Assembly (NCBI GenBank): GCA_004794655.1 | Contig: SMMW01000001.1 | Span: forward strand, 21,028,501-21,092,500 | DNA from: Marisa cornuarietis | Taxonomy: Eukaryota > Mollusca > Gastropoda > Architaenioglossa > Ampullariidae | Reading direction: 5' to 3' | DNA: 64,000 bases | Shown here: in pieces, positions 10,701-25,700 of the stretch | Numbering within the stretch: position 1 is the first letter of the stretch | Layout of the letters: the number at the start of each line of letters is the position of its first letter | Notes under the pieces: generated by a model | Seen by the model: the letters and a program-made list of their open reading frames with translations, nothing else | Database searches by the model: none | What the model was told of the DNA's origin: nothing | Program-made: the position numbers and the translations under genes

Positions 10701-13700
10701 AAAACGCAACCCTTCCCCAGTAGATCTCCAGTTCAAGGCTTTGGTCATACATAGCAGTTTGTTAATATTAAGGGAGAAAGGAGGACATTGATCTTCTCTC
10801 TGTTGTTTGTGTCACCAAAGAAGCTAATGAGTGAAGATAATGCACTAATCAGTAGGACCTATGGGTATGCCATCTAGTAAATAGTTGATGAAAAAACTAA
10901 TTTGATAATCAAACATTTTGGTAATGCTAACAGAGGAATACTTGTTATGTTACTCTTTTTCTAATATATGCAGATCTGTGAAGAGTTTCGTGAAAAGTCA
11001 CCTGTCTGCCTTCAATGTGGAATGATGCTAGCTGGCAAACAGTTCTCTCCAGTTGTTAGGCACTTTGGTCTTCAGATAGTGGAACATTTTATCAAGTGAG
11101 TTACCTTATTGTCATAGTGTTAATGTTTTCATGTTTTTCAATTTTATTATTTGTCTTGGATGTCTTGAGCTTCTTCTGCTTGCAGTGTTGCATGGGCACA
11201 TCAGTGTTTATGATGTTCACTTATCAGCATGTTTATAGTCTGTGTTAACATATGTCACATGGCCACATCAGCATTTATGCTGTACACTTATCTGCATGCG
11301 TATAGTCTATGTTCATGTTTGTGTGCATTTGTGTGTCTTAGGATGTGTGTGAGTATGTATGTCAGAGAAATTGTTTATGTGTGCACTCAAATTTTAACTC
11401 TTAATCCAGATTCAGGTGGTCAGAAGTAACAGAGGAGCAGAGAGAACTTTTAAAGTCACAAGCACTAGAACTTATTGACAAGGTAAGGCAGTGCAGACTG
11501 GCATGTTCTATATGAATAACAGAAAAGCAAGGATCCAATGCCTTTTGGGCTGCAAAATAGGAGTCTATTAGTGTGAAACCATAACATTTTGCATGAGAAA
11601 AAAATACTACTGACAGCAGTCTCCAGGTTCTTATTCTCAATTCTTGTTGTCTGCAGCTAATTACTGCTTTTATAAGCAAGGTGCCACTGATTTGTCTCAT
11701 TCACATTCAGGGAACTTTCCCACTTTTGGAAGAAGAACTTCATATCAAAGATGCTGTATCGCGCATTCTGGTGGAACTCATTAAACGACTGTGGCCTCAA
11801 CTATGGCCTGACCTCTTTCCACATCTTAGTGAAAGTTGTCACCATGGTGTAAGTGAAACATAAGAAAATTTTTTTTTTTCTCTTATAACAATCAAAACAG
11901 AAAAGGCTTGTAGGCCAAATAGAAAATCTTGTGATAGTTTGTGAAACTTTATGATCCTTTGTTTATAGTTGGGTACAAGTTTTGAAAAAAAATCTATGAA
12001 AATGTCCGTTTTTGTAGAAAAATTTTTCTGCACTTTTTTTGCCACAGAGTTGTTTTTTTTCTTGCCATGACTGTCTTGTTACAGTCAACACAGACAGAGC
12101 TGGTGCTGAAGGTACTCTTGAGGCTAGTGGAAGACATTGTGGTATTCCAGAATATTCCAGGCCAACGCCGACGAGAGATTCTTCAGGCTTTTACTAGCAT
12201 CCTGTCCCAGCTATTTCAGATATTTTTGCAGCTGCTTGACAGATACCGCAATCCTTCTGGAACCACAGTAAGTTTAATATGCCTTAGGCTCCGACTTCTT
12301 GTTATTTTCATGCTAAGAACTTGAATGTTATAAGGTTTAAAATAGCTGGTAACAGTGACAGAGGTAGTTACTAGAATATGTCTTTGTACTAAAGTAATAT
12401 CCTGCAAGAATGCTTCTTCGCTCACCAAAGAGATCTACCATGTGGCCTGATGCAAAAGATCTGATGGACAAACTGTGGGGGATCAGAATGAACTAGAAAG
12501 AACTGCCTGGCATTAAAGACATAAAACTTCTAAAAAGATACCCATGAGCATAAACATTTGAATGTAGAAGAAGTACTAAAGCAGAAGGAAGTCAAAAAGA
12601 GTAGATTTAATAAAGATAATACTGGCTTCTTATGTTCCTTTTTTGTACTGTACCAGATAAAATGACTATTAATTCATCCTGCCAGCTACCCAGTTCCTGA
12701 TGTTTGCTCCTAACTGGGCAGAATTGACCAAAAACCAGGGAGCACACAAACTCAGCTAACATCAATCTCACCCCATCTAGCCAGTGAATTTAGCTCTCCA
12801 GTGTTTTGCCCTTCTTTGGCTGCATAGGTCATGCTTTGCTACCTCATTTACTATACGCTGACAAGAAGTCATACATTCTTTCAATGGAGACCTTCTTCTT
12901 TCAACTTCTTGTTGGCTGTGTGTGCTGCTGGTCATTGGCTCAGGTGAGACATGCAGCAGACCTAGACATCAAGGACAAGGACATTCACCTGCCAAGCACC
13001 CCACTAATCAGTGCACAGCCTCAAAGAAAATTATGGCTCTCAAGTCAAGAACCGGCACCTAGGAAGAGTTTCTGAGAGACTGCGGACTGCAGATCCTTAG
13101 GTCTAGTCAAGGAGGACTAGTTTGACCTGATTAGTAGACCTCCCTGGATGTGGTCCCCGGTCTAGAACCTAGTGGCCTCTGACTTGGGAAAGGTGGAGGT
13201 GCTCTGAAGTGAGATTTCTTCTTCAAAAGAGGGCTTTGTGGAAGGTACAATGCCAGGATCTGCCAGCCCTTTATTCCATCCTCTCTTTTTGTGTCAAAAC
13301 CAGGGGGTTGTGGAGACATTCTGGACCTCAGCTGGCTAGATGCTTGTCTTCATCTGCTGTGCTTCTCCATGGAGATCACTAGGTCTGTACATACAGCTGT
13401 CACAATGGACAAATTTGCTGTCAGGATTGATTTGGCCAGTGCCTATCTGCACATTACAGTGCACCATTTGGCATGTATTTCCCCCTCGAGGGACAAGTCT
13501 ACCAGTTTATGGTAATGCCTTCTGGGCTCTGCCTGGTGCCATAGGTTATGATCTCCAGTACCTTTCACTGTTTGGCATTGTGAGATGTAGAGTCAATAGA
13601 GATTTATCTAACCTTCTGGTCAATTTGCTTACTTGGAAAACCTGCTTTGGAGTTTGGAAATTCATGCTTTTTCCTCAGACCCGACCTAAGTGCAGTTAAG

Positions 13701-16700
13701 GACTGTCTGCTCAGTCTCACTCCTTACACAGCCAGGCTTCCCTTGTTGGGTGCTCAGGAAATCACTTAGTCCCTTCTTCCCATGAGGGAACTTCATGATT
13801 CGGTTAGGCTTCAGGTTCTGGTGTCTGCATCTTGCAGGAGGGGCCAGATCCCATCTGTTTCTGCTCTTGTGGGAGAAGGCTGATGTAACGTCACAGAGAG
13901 TAACAGCTTGCATAAAAAGCAGTCATCAGGGCAGCGTATTTGGATTTTCCTCACACGTGGAATTCATTGTCAAGACCAGACCACATGGGATTTTAGCTGT
14001 AGCAACTAGCCTCATCTTTCAAGTAATGTGGCCCTTAAAGACAATAATCTGGCAGTCTGATTCACATTCACCAGGTTTTTGGCCTTCGGGATCCGGCAGT
14101 TGACTATGGGTCCATGGACATGGGAGAATGTTGGCGGCTCAACATGTTGCCTACAGAATGACTTGTCAGGCTTGCCGAGTTTTTACTTCTCAGTATCTCA
14201 GCATGGAGCAGCCTCCCAATCTGTAGCTTGGCTGGAGTTGAGATATGTCTTATAACTTTCTGCTTCAGGAGCAGTAGGCTCCTTCCTTTTTGACAGACGG
14301 CCACACTCTTCATCTGTTATCTATTCTCCCCAGTCATTAGGTGCTGTACAAAGAAGAAATACCATTTTTGGTCGTAAATTTTGTTTTAATTACTTAACAG
14401 ATGATGTGACCACTAGTTCCCTCCCTGCTGCGGGCCTCGTCACAGTTCCAGTGGAAAACTGGAGAGCTTGATTCACTGGCTAGATGGGGAGGGTGGGGAT
14501 GAGTTGGTTGAGTTTTTGTTTTCCCTGTTCATTGGTCATCAGGCCTGGGTAGCTAATAGGATGAGGCTTTCAGATATCGAATAATTGTTAAAAGATTAGA
14601 AAAATGCAGACAACATATTGTAGGTTTCTTATTTTAGGATAAATTCCTTTTTTAAAACCCTTTTTCCTGACCTCCTGCTTTATGGGTGCTGTTTTTTTCA
14701 GACTGACAAAGAGGCAGTGTTGGTGTGCCAGTCTGTGCTGGCAACTTTGACTGGTTTTGTTGATTGGGTCAACATTTCACACATCACTGATGAGAATGGT
14801 CGTCTGCTGGGTATATTGTGCGAGATGCTTAGTGATGAAAACTTACAGCTGCATGCTGCAGAATGCTTGCTGCTTATTGTCAGTCGAAAGGTATGCGTAA
14901 GAATAATTTAAGTCATGCAATATTCTTGGTGAGAACAGTTATTTAGAGAAGTTCTTTGTTAGCTTGGTCAAATAAAGTGTACAAGATTTATTAAAGAATT
15001 TAATCTCTGCTTTAAAAAAAGTTTGGTACATTTTGTCAGTGGGAAATTTGAACCTTACAGGAACTTAAGATATACATTTTAAAATTAAATGGTGCACTTG
15101 ATTTAATTTGTGCAGGGAAAAGTTGAAGATCGTCGGCCAATTCTTGTCATGTTTAATTCAGTTGCTATGAAGGCTGTTTTGGATGCTGCTGGGTTTGTTG
15201 ACTATGATTTCTTTTGGTGTAGATGTTTCCTTTGTGTATAAATTGTGTTTGTGTGTGCATGTGCATGCACAGGAGCATACACACGCCTACATGTGCACAT
15301 GCAGTAGTGAAGTGATATGAAGGTTTGTAATATATTAAAAGTGTGGCCTTAGAGAATTTTTGCTGTTTCCACATAAAGGACTGCCTCTGTTTCCACATAA
15401 AGGACTGCCTCATAGTTGGCATACCTTGCCAGAAATGCTGTAGTTTAATTGTGCTTATTGCTTTTGAAGACAAGAGATTATTTATTTTCATGTTAACAGT
15501 TTGTTTCTGACCTTCAGGATAGCAGCTATGAATCTCCAAGAAGAGCAGCGCTACCTTTTTCTGAAGCGTTGCTGTCAGGTCCTGACAGAAATGGGGCGGC
15601 AGCTATGTGCACTTTGGGTGAGTGTTGATGTTTCATTTGGTGGATATTGATTTTACTGTTGGGTAAGTCTTGATGTTTTAATGGTTTTGCTGGGAAGGTG
15701 TTCATTTTAGCTGATTAGGTTTTGACACTTTGATTTAAAAATTGTTGACGTTATAAGTTTAGTAGGTTTTTAGGTTGATCATGTCCATGATCATGTCTCA
15801 CCACTTTTTCGCTCTCTTCATTGGCTACCAGTTAAAGCTAGAATAGACTACAAGCTCTCAACTCTCTGCTATGGTTTCTTCAAAGGTCACTACCCCAGGT
15901 ACTTTAATGAAATCTTGTCTGTCAAAACTCCTGCCCGAAACCTTCGCTCCTCATCAGACTCCCGCATTTTATCCCTCCCTCTCACAAAGACAGTCACATA
16001 CGGACAACGGATGTTCTCCCTTTGTGCTGCTCAGCAGTGGAACACTCTACCACATCAAGTTCGCCACTCAGCCTCCAAGGCTGCATTCAAACGCTCTCTT
16101 AAAACATATCTTTTTACAAAGTACTATTCCTGACTTGTCCCTCATCTTCATGTTGTCCAGTGCCCCTATGTGTACCTCACTGTCTATTGGTTGTTATGTT
16201 TCTTTCTATCAAATTGTACTGTGCAGAGAGTGCGATCTATCTTATTCGTGATTCTGCGCATTATAAGTTCGCATTATTATTATTATTAGGTTGAATAGAT
16301 GGTAATGGCTTCAAGCTTTTGTCTGTTTCAGGGGCAAGTGGAAGACATTGGGCAGCCAGTCGAGTTTGACACCTACCTGAAAGCACTACTTGCCTTTACT
16401 CAGCATCCAAGCCTGGTAAGTGTCTTGGAGATGCCTGCATGCTATAGTTAGCATACCTTTCTTGTGTTTTGCTGGTGATTCTGTACCTACCATCCTCTGG
16501 TAGGATTGGAAGAAGAATTCACTCATCAGAAAAAACAAAATGTGTAAATTCCAAACATAAATAATGAAGTTCAAGATTCAAGATTCTTTATTTATCTGTC
16601 ACCATCTAAGGAATAAATAAAAATATGGAGACAGTGTGTGGAGGGAAAAGGATAATCGCCTTTAGATTTACTTGAAAATTTTTTAATTTAAGATGCTGAG

Positions 16701-19700
16701 AAGCTGTACCTTCAGCCTGTGGACAGCGTTTATCCGACACCCCGAGATAAGTAAGAACCTGGTGCTACTTTCTTTTCTACCTCAGCTGGTGGAAGTATGC
16801 ACAGGTACCCTTTACAAGGTAAGTTCCACTTTCAGTACAAGATGGATGTTTATGCGCCAAATGTAATTGCAGGGATTGTGTATTACAACAGAGACAGATT
16901 CTAATACATTTTTGTCATATTATAACATATGCAGTTTTCCATATCACTTTCCTTACATAAATTGCTTAACAAACTTAGTATGTACATGAACTTCAGAGAG
17001 GTTTAGGTGGCTAATTTTAAGAGTCAAGGGGGAAAGTTTTAAAATACTAATAAAATGTCTCATGTATTTTGCAGGTTGGTCTTCCATCACTTAATAACTC
17101 TCCTAGCTGTGAATATTCACGGGTTGATTTTGACAATGATGAAGACTTTCTTGTTTTCTTTACAAGTGAGAATGTTATTTTATTTGTTGGTACCATGAAT
17201 TATATGGCCTTTGTATATAGCAGAAGGGAGGAAATTCTTTCTCTGTATGTGGCATCTGTTTACAGGGGTGGCTGCTTTGCCATGATATGCCTTAGTTGCT
17301 GGCTTTGCGTAAAACTTCATTTCCCCCTACCCCTCCTCTCTTGGCTTTCCACCAATAATTATCTAGGTCAAGGGAGGAAAGTAACTGGTGTGAATGTGTA
17401 TGCGAGTGAATGACGTTTTTTTTTTTTTTTGGAGGGGCATTGGTTATAAAAGGCTTTCGATGTTAATAACTACTTATATTTGCTAATGAACATAATAAAT
17501 TTTGTGAACTGTTTTTTGTGAAATAAATGTTTGAAAAAAAAGTAAATTAAAACCTCAAAATGTGTCTGTAGCTCTGATGAAAGGATGTCCTTTGACTTTC
17601 TATAAATCTTATTTTCATGCTTCCAAATCATGGTAATGACTAGATGTAGACTAGTATGTTATAGATAGTGCCTCTGTTGCTTGTAAAGACAAATTATGTT
17701 TGCCACTGGCTTGATATTTATTTTGTTTCTCAACAGGATATCGCACAGACTCAGCTGATACAATCCGATACATGACATTACTTGCACCTGAACTTACCTT
17801 TTTGGTAGCTTCAAAGTGGCTGCAGACAGAATTGTCAAAACCTGTCCAAGGTCTGCTTCTTTTAAAAATAAATTTTTCATTCTCAACATAAACATGATGA
17901 ATAAAGGCATTTCAAGAGACAGAAGGACCAGAAATGTCTTTTGGAATGTCTTAATTCATCATATTTATATTTAGGAAAAGATGCTCACTAAAAGGTCTAT
18001 GATGTGCTCTCACCTCAAGATGAGAAATATTGATTGCAACTTTATGATGTTTCTGTAAGTGTAACAGAAAAATACATGTAAGACAATGTGAAAGTCTACT
18101 CGAAATAAAAATCCATGTGTCATTTGGCTTTCAGCTGACAAAGCACCCTGCAGTCTCAGCTCACCTGAATACCTAGAGTGGGAGGCTTTGACGATTTTCA
18201 CTGAGAGTGTCATGCTACGGCTGTTTCAGTCAGATAAACAACTTCCAGACATCAGCCTGGGCATTCAGCTCTTACAGCAGCTTCTAGCCTATCAAAATCA
18301 GGTAAATGTCCATCAGCATCCCTGTGTCATACAGACATGCAGGTGTTCATGAGCGTCCCTGTCATACAGACACGCAGGGATAAGAATGAGGTGGACACTG
18401 TGGAAACAGACTTATCTACATGTGGTTTTTATCACAAATAAAATAAGACAAATTGTTCATCCCTTAATATTTTTATCATCATATGACATCCATCCTTAAC
18501 TTATTTCTTGACAATTTTTCAAGAATGCTGTCCTCTTTAGGTATCAATATGAAGTTCACATATCAGTAGATTGCCATTTACCTACATTTGAAGTTATATT
18601 TGACATGATTAGAGTGCAGTCAAAAACAAATTGAATTAAAATTTGCTTGTCATCAATTCTACTGTTTTTGACAAAACAGGATGTGCATCTGTGATATGAG
18701 CAGTGCAGCATAAGAGTTCTTAGCTTCATGACATCGTGACATGAATCTAATAATAAATGTGCAATTTCTATAGTGCAGAATCATGCTTGCTCCTAGCACT
18801 TGATATAAAAAACCAGATTAATGTGTAGTACATAAAGGAACAGAAAGGTAGGCAGCAATATAATGCAATCAAAAAGGTTTTCTTGTGGTTTTTGTTGTGT
18901 GGTATCATGTTTTGACATATGTGAGAGCTAACAAAAGCAGCATGCTTGATGTATTTTAACTCAAATGCAGGATCCCTTGATCCAGTCGTGTGCACTGTCC
19001 TGTATGTCAGCACTCTTCCCATTTCTCCGCCACAGCCCCACACTGCTTCCTTCAGTTTTGGAAAAGGTGAGTGCCACTCATTCAGTCTTCATTTTATGAC
19101 TGTGTTTCAAGGGTACTTTGTTCAAATTAACAGACCTTTTCTTAGCTCCCACAGGGTCCGAGGCATAGGGCATGTGCAGGGCCCTTGACCATAGCCTAGT
19201 TACCATATTAATCAAAACTGGGGCCCCCTGATGACTATCAAAAGCGTAGGGCCCTAGGCAGATGCTTCATCTGCCTGTCCCTAGTCATGGCCCTGCAAAT
19301 TTATATATATGTATATATAATTGCCATTTTAGAGTGTTTAAAGTGTTTGTGCTCTTTAAAAAAACAAAAGTGCAGTGGAAGTTGAACCCAAAGGGATGCA
19401 CATTAGCTGGTTTGACTCTTGTGTAATGCAGCATATTTACCCCGGTTAATCCAGCTGCGAAATGGGTACCAGACTCCTTAAAGGACCCAGGAAGGTAACG
19501 AAGCATAAGAAAGAAAATGGGTTCTGTCCTCACAAAAAAAAATCTGTCTCCAAGAAATATTGAGGTCTCTTACACCTTACTGCTCCATGACGGAATTAGT
19601 GGTGAAAAGAGAAGTAATTTATATAGATGACGTTATTATGAGAGAACAAATTGTTCTTCTGGACAGCTATTTCATTTTTCTTCTTATTAGTAGTGTCTCC

Positions 19701-22700
19701 TGATTTTTTTCTTGATATTTCTCAATGTTTGGTATCAAAATACAGCAGATGTTTAATTGAATAACAAAGAAAGAAACTTATGAACAGGTTTTAGATAATC
19801 TGATAAATAACTTTTTATCTTCATAATAAATGAATGGATAAATAGAGTATTAAATACAAATGTATAACAATGCAAGTAACATAATATACAAAAGCCACTT
19901 TCAGGAGTAAATTATTGTATTATGCTAAAACTTCCATTTTTTAATTGTTAAATTCATGGTGGAGTGTTTTTGAAAAAAGCTGGATAATTTGCTCTATTTA
20001 TATATGCAGCATAGTATTTTGAGCACATTGGTTTAGACTGTACGTTTGGTATTGTCAAATACCCTTTCATCTGTTATTTGTGGTGTCAGTATTCTTGGTT
20101 TGTCTTTTTAGATATTTGCATCAGTTGTCTTCTCCCTTCCTGGCCAAACAAAATCTACCAGAAGTCGGGCGGTGAAGAATGTACGACAACATGGCTGCTC
20201 ATTTCTTGTCAAAATATGTAAAGAACATCCCGACATTTTGTTTGTAAGTCACCTCTAATGCTTGATGTTTGTCAAAATATGCAAAGAACATCTTGACATT
20301 TTATTTGTATGTCATCTCTAATGGTTGATATTTATGATGTTTATATTTCTGTCTTTGCTCCTTGGTATACTTATAATGACTTGTATTTACTATCTATTGT
20401 TTTATGTATATTGTTTACTGTGCATATTTCACAGATTGTGGTGTAGAAAAACTAAAATTTCCTAGACAGCCTACAAAGGCACAGAATGCAGCTGTTTCAT
20501 AGTTGGTTGACTTAAGGATTGCCAAAATAGTTCATATGTGTGTTTGTGTGTGTGTTTGTGTGCCTATGCATGTAAGTCAGAAGAGAGATGGACTGATCAA
20601 GAGTTGTTGTTAGACGCTACCAAACACTACTGCAAATGTGAATATTAGTAAATGGATTTTGTGCCATTCAGTACTGTTGAGTAATTTTACTAACAGCATT
20701 CTCCAGTTCCTTTTGTCTTTGCTGAATTTATACATTTGTTTGTATTGCATCCTGAGTTTGATCACCAGTTTGTATATTTGTATTTCAGCCTGAGTTTGAT
20801 CATCTCTATGTATGCATCAAGAACATTGATGCTGATCCTGAGCAGCTGTCACAAATGGAGCGGTGTATTCTTATTGAAGCTCTTATTATTGTCAGGTATA
20901 TGGGAAATATACACAACTTTCTTGAGTAACTTGTGTGCATGTGTGTGTGTGTGACTAGTAGATTTCAATCCTTTTCGAGACCCAGTTAAAAAAGAATCAG
21001 AACCTGAGAGGTTTCAACATTACTGGGTGATGCCAGTGTCTGAGAAAATACAAGTCTTTTCTGATTAAGAATCTGTGTGTGTGTGCGTGAGAGAGGGAAA
21101 GTGAAAAAGAGTACAGAAGTAATCTTCTGTGGAAAGTGTAGTTAGATACTGTTTTTATGATTCCCTCTATTTAATTACATATTTATATATCTCTGGTCAT
21201 TTATCATCCTTGATAAAAGCACAAAGTATACTGATTAGTCATTTATCAGTATTAGAGTCCTGCAGTGATTAGTGCTATGGCTTACTCCTTTTTAGAACCT
21301 AGATTGGATGCAAAAGAAAAAAAGAATATATTAAGTATCTTATCACCATCATCAATTTTATTTCACAATCATGCAGCAACCAGTTTGCAGACTTTGAGAG
21401 ACAGTCAGCATTCATTGCAGAAGTTCTGAACCCAGTTAAACAGATGTGGTCTTCACCAGAGTTTACAGAGCGAGTGATTTTATTCTCTTGATATAATTCT
21501 GAATTTCAGTTCAGACAAGATATAGAATTCTGTAGGCACACAAGCTGCCTAAAGAGCACAGAAAGATGCTTTATCTTGAAGAGAATTAAATTCTAAATTT
21601 CAATTTTTAAATGTTATTGAATCAGCCATTAAGAATATATATATATATATTGTTTGCTCGTGTCTACATAAAAGCATAAATTCAGAATTTTCAAATAATT
21701 TAAAGTTTGTGGTGTCATGCAAAGTGACCAAATTTTTTTCTGTTTTTCCTTTTTTAGAGCTTTCAGTCATCCATCCAAGCTAATGTCATACATTGGCCTA
21801 AATCAAAAGCCAGTTCAACCCAGTTCTGCAGACACATGTGGCATAAACAGATCTCATGTAGGTGAACTCCCATGATATGAAATGCAAGTTGAGAAAGAAA
21901 GCCATCATTTTAATTGTTTTCTTTAACTTTTATTTTGCATATTTCACAAGAGAGAACATTTTTTCCCCCTTTTAGATCATGTATTGCATCACCATGATCT
22001 TGATCTTTGCGAAAAGGACCACCTGGCCAGAAGAGCTCAATGTAAGTTGCCTCCCCTGATTATGTTTTTGCTTTGCCCGTCAACCTGTCACAACGCTTTT
22101 CAGCTGGTCTCTAGCTAAGCTTGTTAGGCAGTCATTAGCTACACCAAACTGACTGCTTAAAGCTGTTCTTGCCATCCAGTATTCTGTTTGAAAACTTTGG
22201 CTGTTTGAAAAACTAGAACTTTTTCCTACGTTCCCATCCAAACTATGCATTGCAACAAACACTTGAATTTATTGTCATTTGTCAATACAGTTTACAGCCT
22301 CAAGGAATTGTGTTATGAAATGTTAACCTATTCAAATTCTTTGTTCTTGTATCACCATGCATGAGATACCTAAAAGAGAAAGTTATCCTTTTCAAGATGC
22401 TATCCAACGGTTAGGTCAGAGAATATTATCCAGGCTGATCAAAGCTGTCTTGGTCAAAATTGAGAGACTGGTGCAGTCTTTATATGTCTTCAGGCAGCTG
22501 AACGTGGAGGCTTTGTTTTGTGTAAGTCAGAAGATGGAAGTGTCATTCTGCGTAACCCCGCCACTGCACACATCACTCATTTTCTAGACAACCTGTTTGC
22601 CTTAATCAGGTAATATTTAATTAAATATTTCTATTTGATTTGACAGCTTTGTAACTACCCACGTTCCACAGACTTAATGTTGAGCTAGCTAGGGCTTTAC

Positions 22701-25700
22701 TAGGCAAATTTTACAGTCAAGGGAGAGAACTTTAATAGAATTTTTTTTTTTTTTAAAGATATGATACCAGTTGTATCCCTTACAGCTTTTGATTTCAATT
22801 TAGAAGAATGTCACAGTGTTAAGCTGACCTGATGTCTTTCTCACTATTAGTACTAAAGAAATTAGAAACTTGAACTCTTGAGATGTTGTGATAAAGTGAG
22901 AGCTGTAGCAGAAAATTAAGTGAGATATCCCAACAAAACTACAGGGCAAAAAATGTACACCAAAATAAAAGCAGACCTCGATGTCTGTTCTGGAGGCTAA
23001 AATGCGGGGAGTTTCTTAGTTAGATATCAAAGTTCAATACACAAAATTAGGAAATCATCACAAATATTTCAGAGGTAGAACTTTTGAACTTCCCCTTACA
23101 AAGTCTTGTGTGTGACTTATGCTTCTTTAGTCCCTTTAGTGTGATATCAGCTTGACTTCTTGCTTTATTTAATTTCCTTTTAACTCGGTTTTTTTCCTTG
23201 AAAAGTGTAACAGTGTTAGTACAAGAACAAGAGAAATGTGTAGAGAAAGAAAACAGATGTAAAGAAGAAGAATGTGAGTGATGGAAAAGCAACATTTGTA
23301 CTTTATTCACAAGGCATAGTAATCTAAAATACAGCATGTGTCCTGCAGAACATTCTGTTGCCTCTGGCTGCCAGAATTCATGCAGCAGCGACACCCGGAG
23401 TTTGCCAAAGCCTATGACCTGCAGGAAAATGAGAGACTTGCAGCGCTGGGTGAGACTTTCTGGTCAAGGATTTTAACTATCGCAGGAGTAGGGCCTAGGA
23501 GGCATAGTGGTTGTTTTCTTATTTATTATTATTATTAAACGGATGGTAGAAGATTCCTCTGTTATAAGTCAAGAAAAGTTACATTTTTAATTTGTTTCGA
23601 ATCGGAATTAGGAAATGTGCAATTTATACTATATTTTGATTTGCTTTGGAACTGTATTAAATAGTAGAGGTTGACAGCTCAGGCAGTTCATGGTTGATAA
23701 ACATATCTTGGAACATCCAACACAATTCCAGCCAAATCCCCACTAGTTCAGGTGTCATCCTGCATTTTCACATCATTTGTGTATATTATATACTTTATCA
23801 TAAAGAGTTTCAATAGTGTAAGTGAATGTAGTTTATAAGCATGTTTAAATAAGTTTTGAGAACATATATTCCATTCATTTTGACATAGACACAAACAGTG
23901 ATCTTGAAATATTTCAGGCATTCAGCCACCTTGCATAGACAACGCAGACTCACTGGTTAACCGACAACCTTTAGAGAGGATGCAGAATTTTATCTCTGTG
24001 GCTTTTGACAATTGGTACTGCTCTTTTTTTTTTTCTTTTACATCAAATTGTTGTCTAGAAAAATGTATTGGGTGGTGAACAAGTTAACATGGTGGATTGT
24101 TCACACAGGGGGATTTGGAATTCTACGTGCACTCACAGGCCTGTTCCTTGGCCCCACGGGGCCCGAGGAATAGGGCATGTGCAAGGCTCTCAACGCCAAA
24201 GTTTTAGTTGGGATGCTTTGTCTGCCTGCCCCTAAGCACAGCCCTGCCTACTCATAAGTGTTGTTTCTTCCCCACCCCATCTTTGTCTTGTATAGTTATC
24301 TCCCCCTTTTGCTATACCCTTTGATGAAAAAAATTCATAATGTCCTTGTATTATTAATTAGAATCTTTTCAGTCACATAAGGACAGGTTTTTACTGTAAT
24401 TTATTGACTGCCTTCTTTGAAGTTACCATTTGTAACATTCATTTTTTGTAGAATTGAAACAGTCTTGAAAGATGATTGTCAGTGTCAAATGTCATAAACA
24501 AAATTTTGGGGCCCCAAAATAATATCAAAACTGATGATGACTTCTTTCTGCCATCAGTTTCCACATTCTGGGTAATGCAGGACAATTCTTGGGCCATGAG
24601 TTTTACAGCTGGCCAGGCCTGGCACAGGTCTTGGTGGCAGCTGTCTTCCACAACATGGAGCACCTGCCTGATTACAGGCTGAAGCCAGTCATGCGTATCC
24701 TTGGCTCTGGATTGTTTGCATGTAAAGACTAACCTGTCAAACATGGAAATAGAAGTACTGGAAAATTAACATAATATAGAGCTGTCATTAGTTTATTATA
24801 AAAATGTGTAATGAATTTTTAATTAATTAAAAATGTACTTAAATTGGAACTAAAGATGTCTCTGAAGGCAGAAACTCATGCAAGAGCTTTGAGTAAATGC
24901 TCATGAAGCATTGCCCAATCAGTGAGCAAACCTTTGTGTCATGAAAAAATGAGATCATGCCCTCGTTCCAAAATCCTCATGAGAAGTGCAATTTCATTAG
25001 CATTACCAGTCAACTTAGGAGACGATCAACTATTAGGGGCTACAACTGTTCTTTAACAAAACAAATTAATATTCAGTGGGTTTACTTGTCCTGGCTGCTA
25101 AGAGCTTCACTGTACCCAGGTGCAGCTCCTTTGATTAATATAGAATGCTCTGTAAAAAGAACTTAGCAGCCTGTTTGGAAAGCATTTAAGAAAGAATTTA
25201 CAAGGAAATTTTCCCTGTATTTTTTCAGCTTGATAGAATCACATGAAAATAATTTTGTGTTAGTTAACTCTTAAACAGTGATGTGAATATTCAAATGAGA
25301 GAGGATTGATTATCTAGAAACAGTTATTAGTATCTGCAAGCATTGTGTGTGTGTGTGTGTGTGTGTGTTCATGCCTATGCGACTGATTAGACATTCAGAT
25401 CTTGATAATTAAGCTCCTTAACAGCCTTAGGTGCATTTTTAAAGCCATTCATCAGTTATTGCCCCAGACAGTATTATGCCACAGTTGCAGTACCTGTTCT
25501 TTGTGGGGTGTGTCCTGCCATGTTGCAGGTGAGTCATCCATATATGTTCTCTTGCTTCCTGGTCAGTCTGTGAAAAATTTCCAGTACATTCTGAATTTTG
25601 CAACTCACTGACTGTTTAAGTGCATGAAAGGACCCTTCTCTTCCTAGTCGTTGAATCTCCGTACATGCAGCCTTTATTATTGTAACCAACATGATACTGG

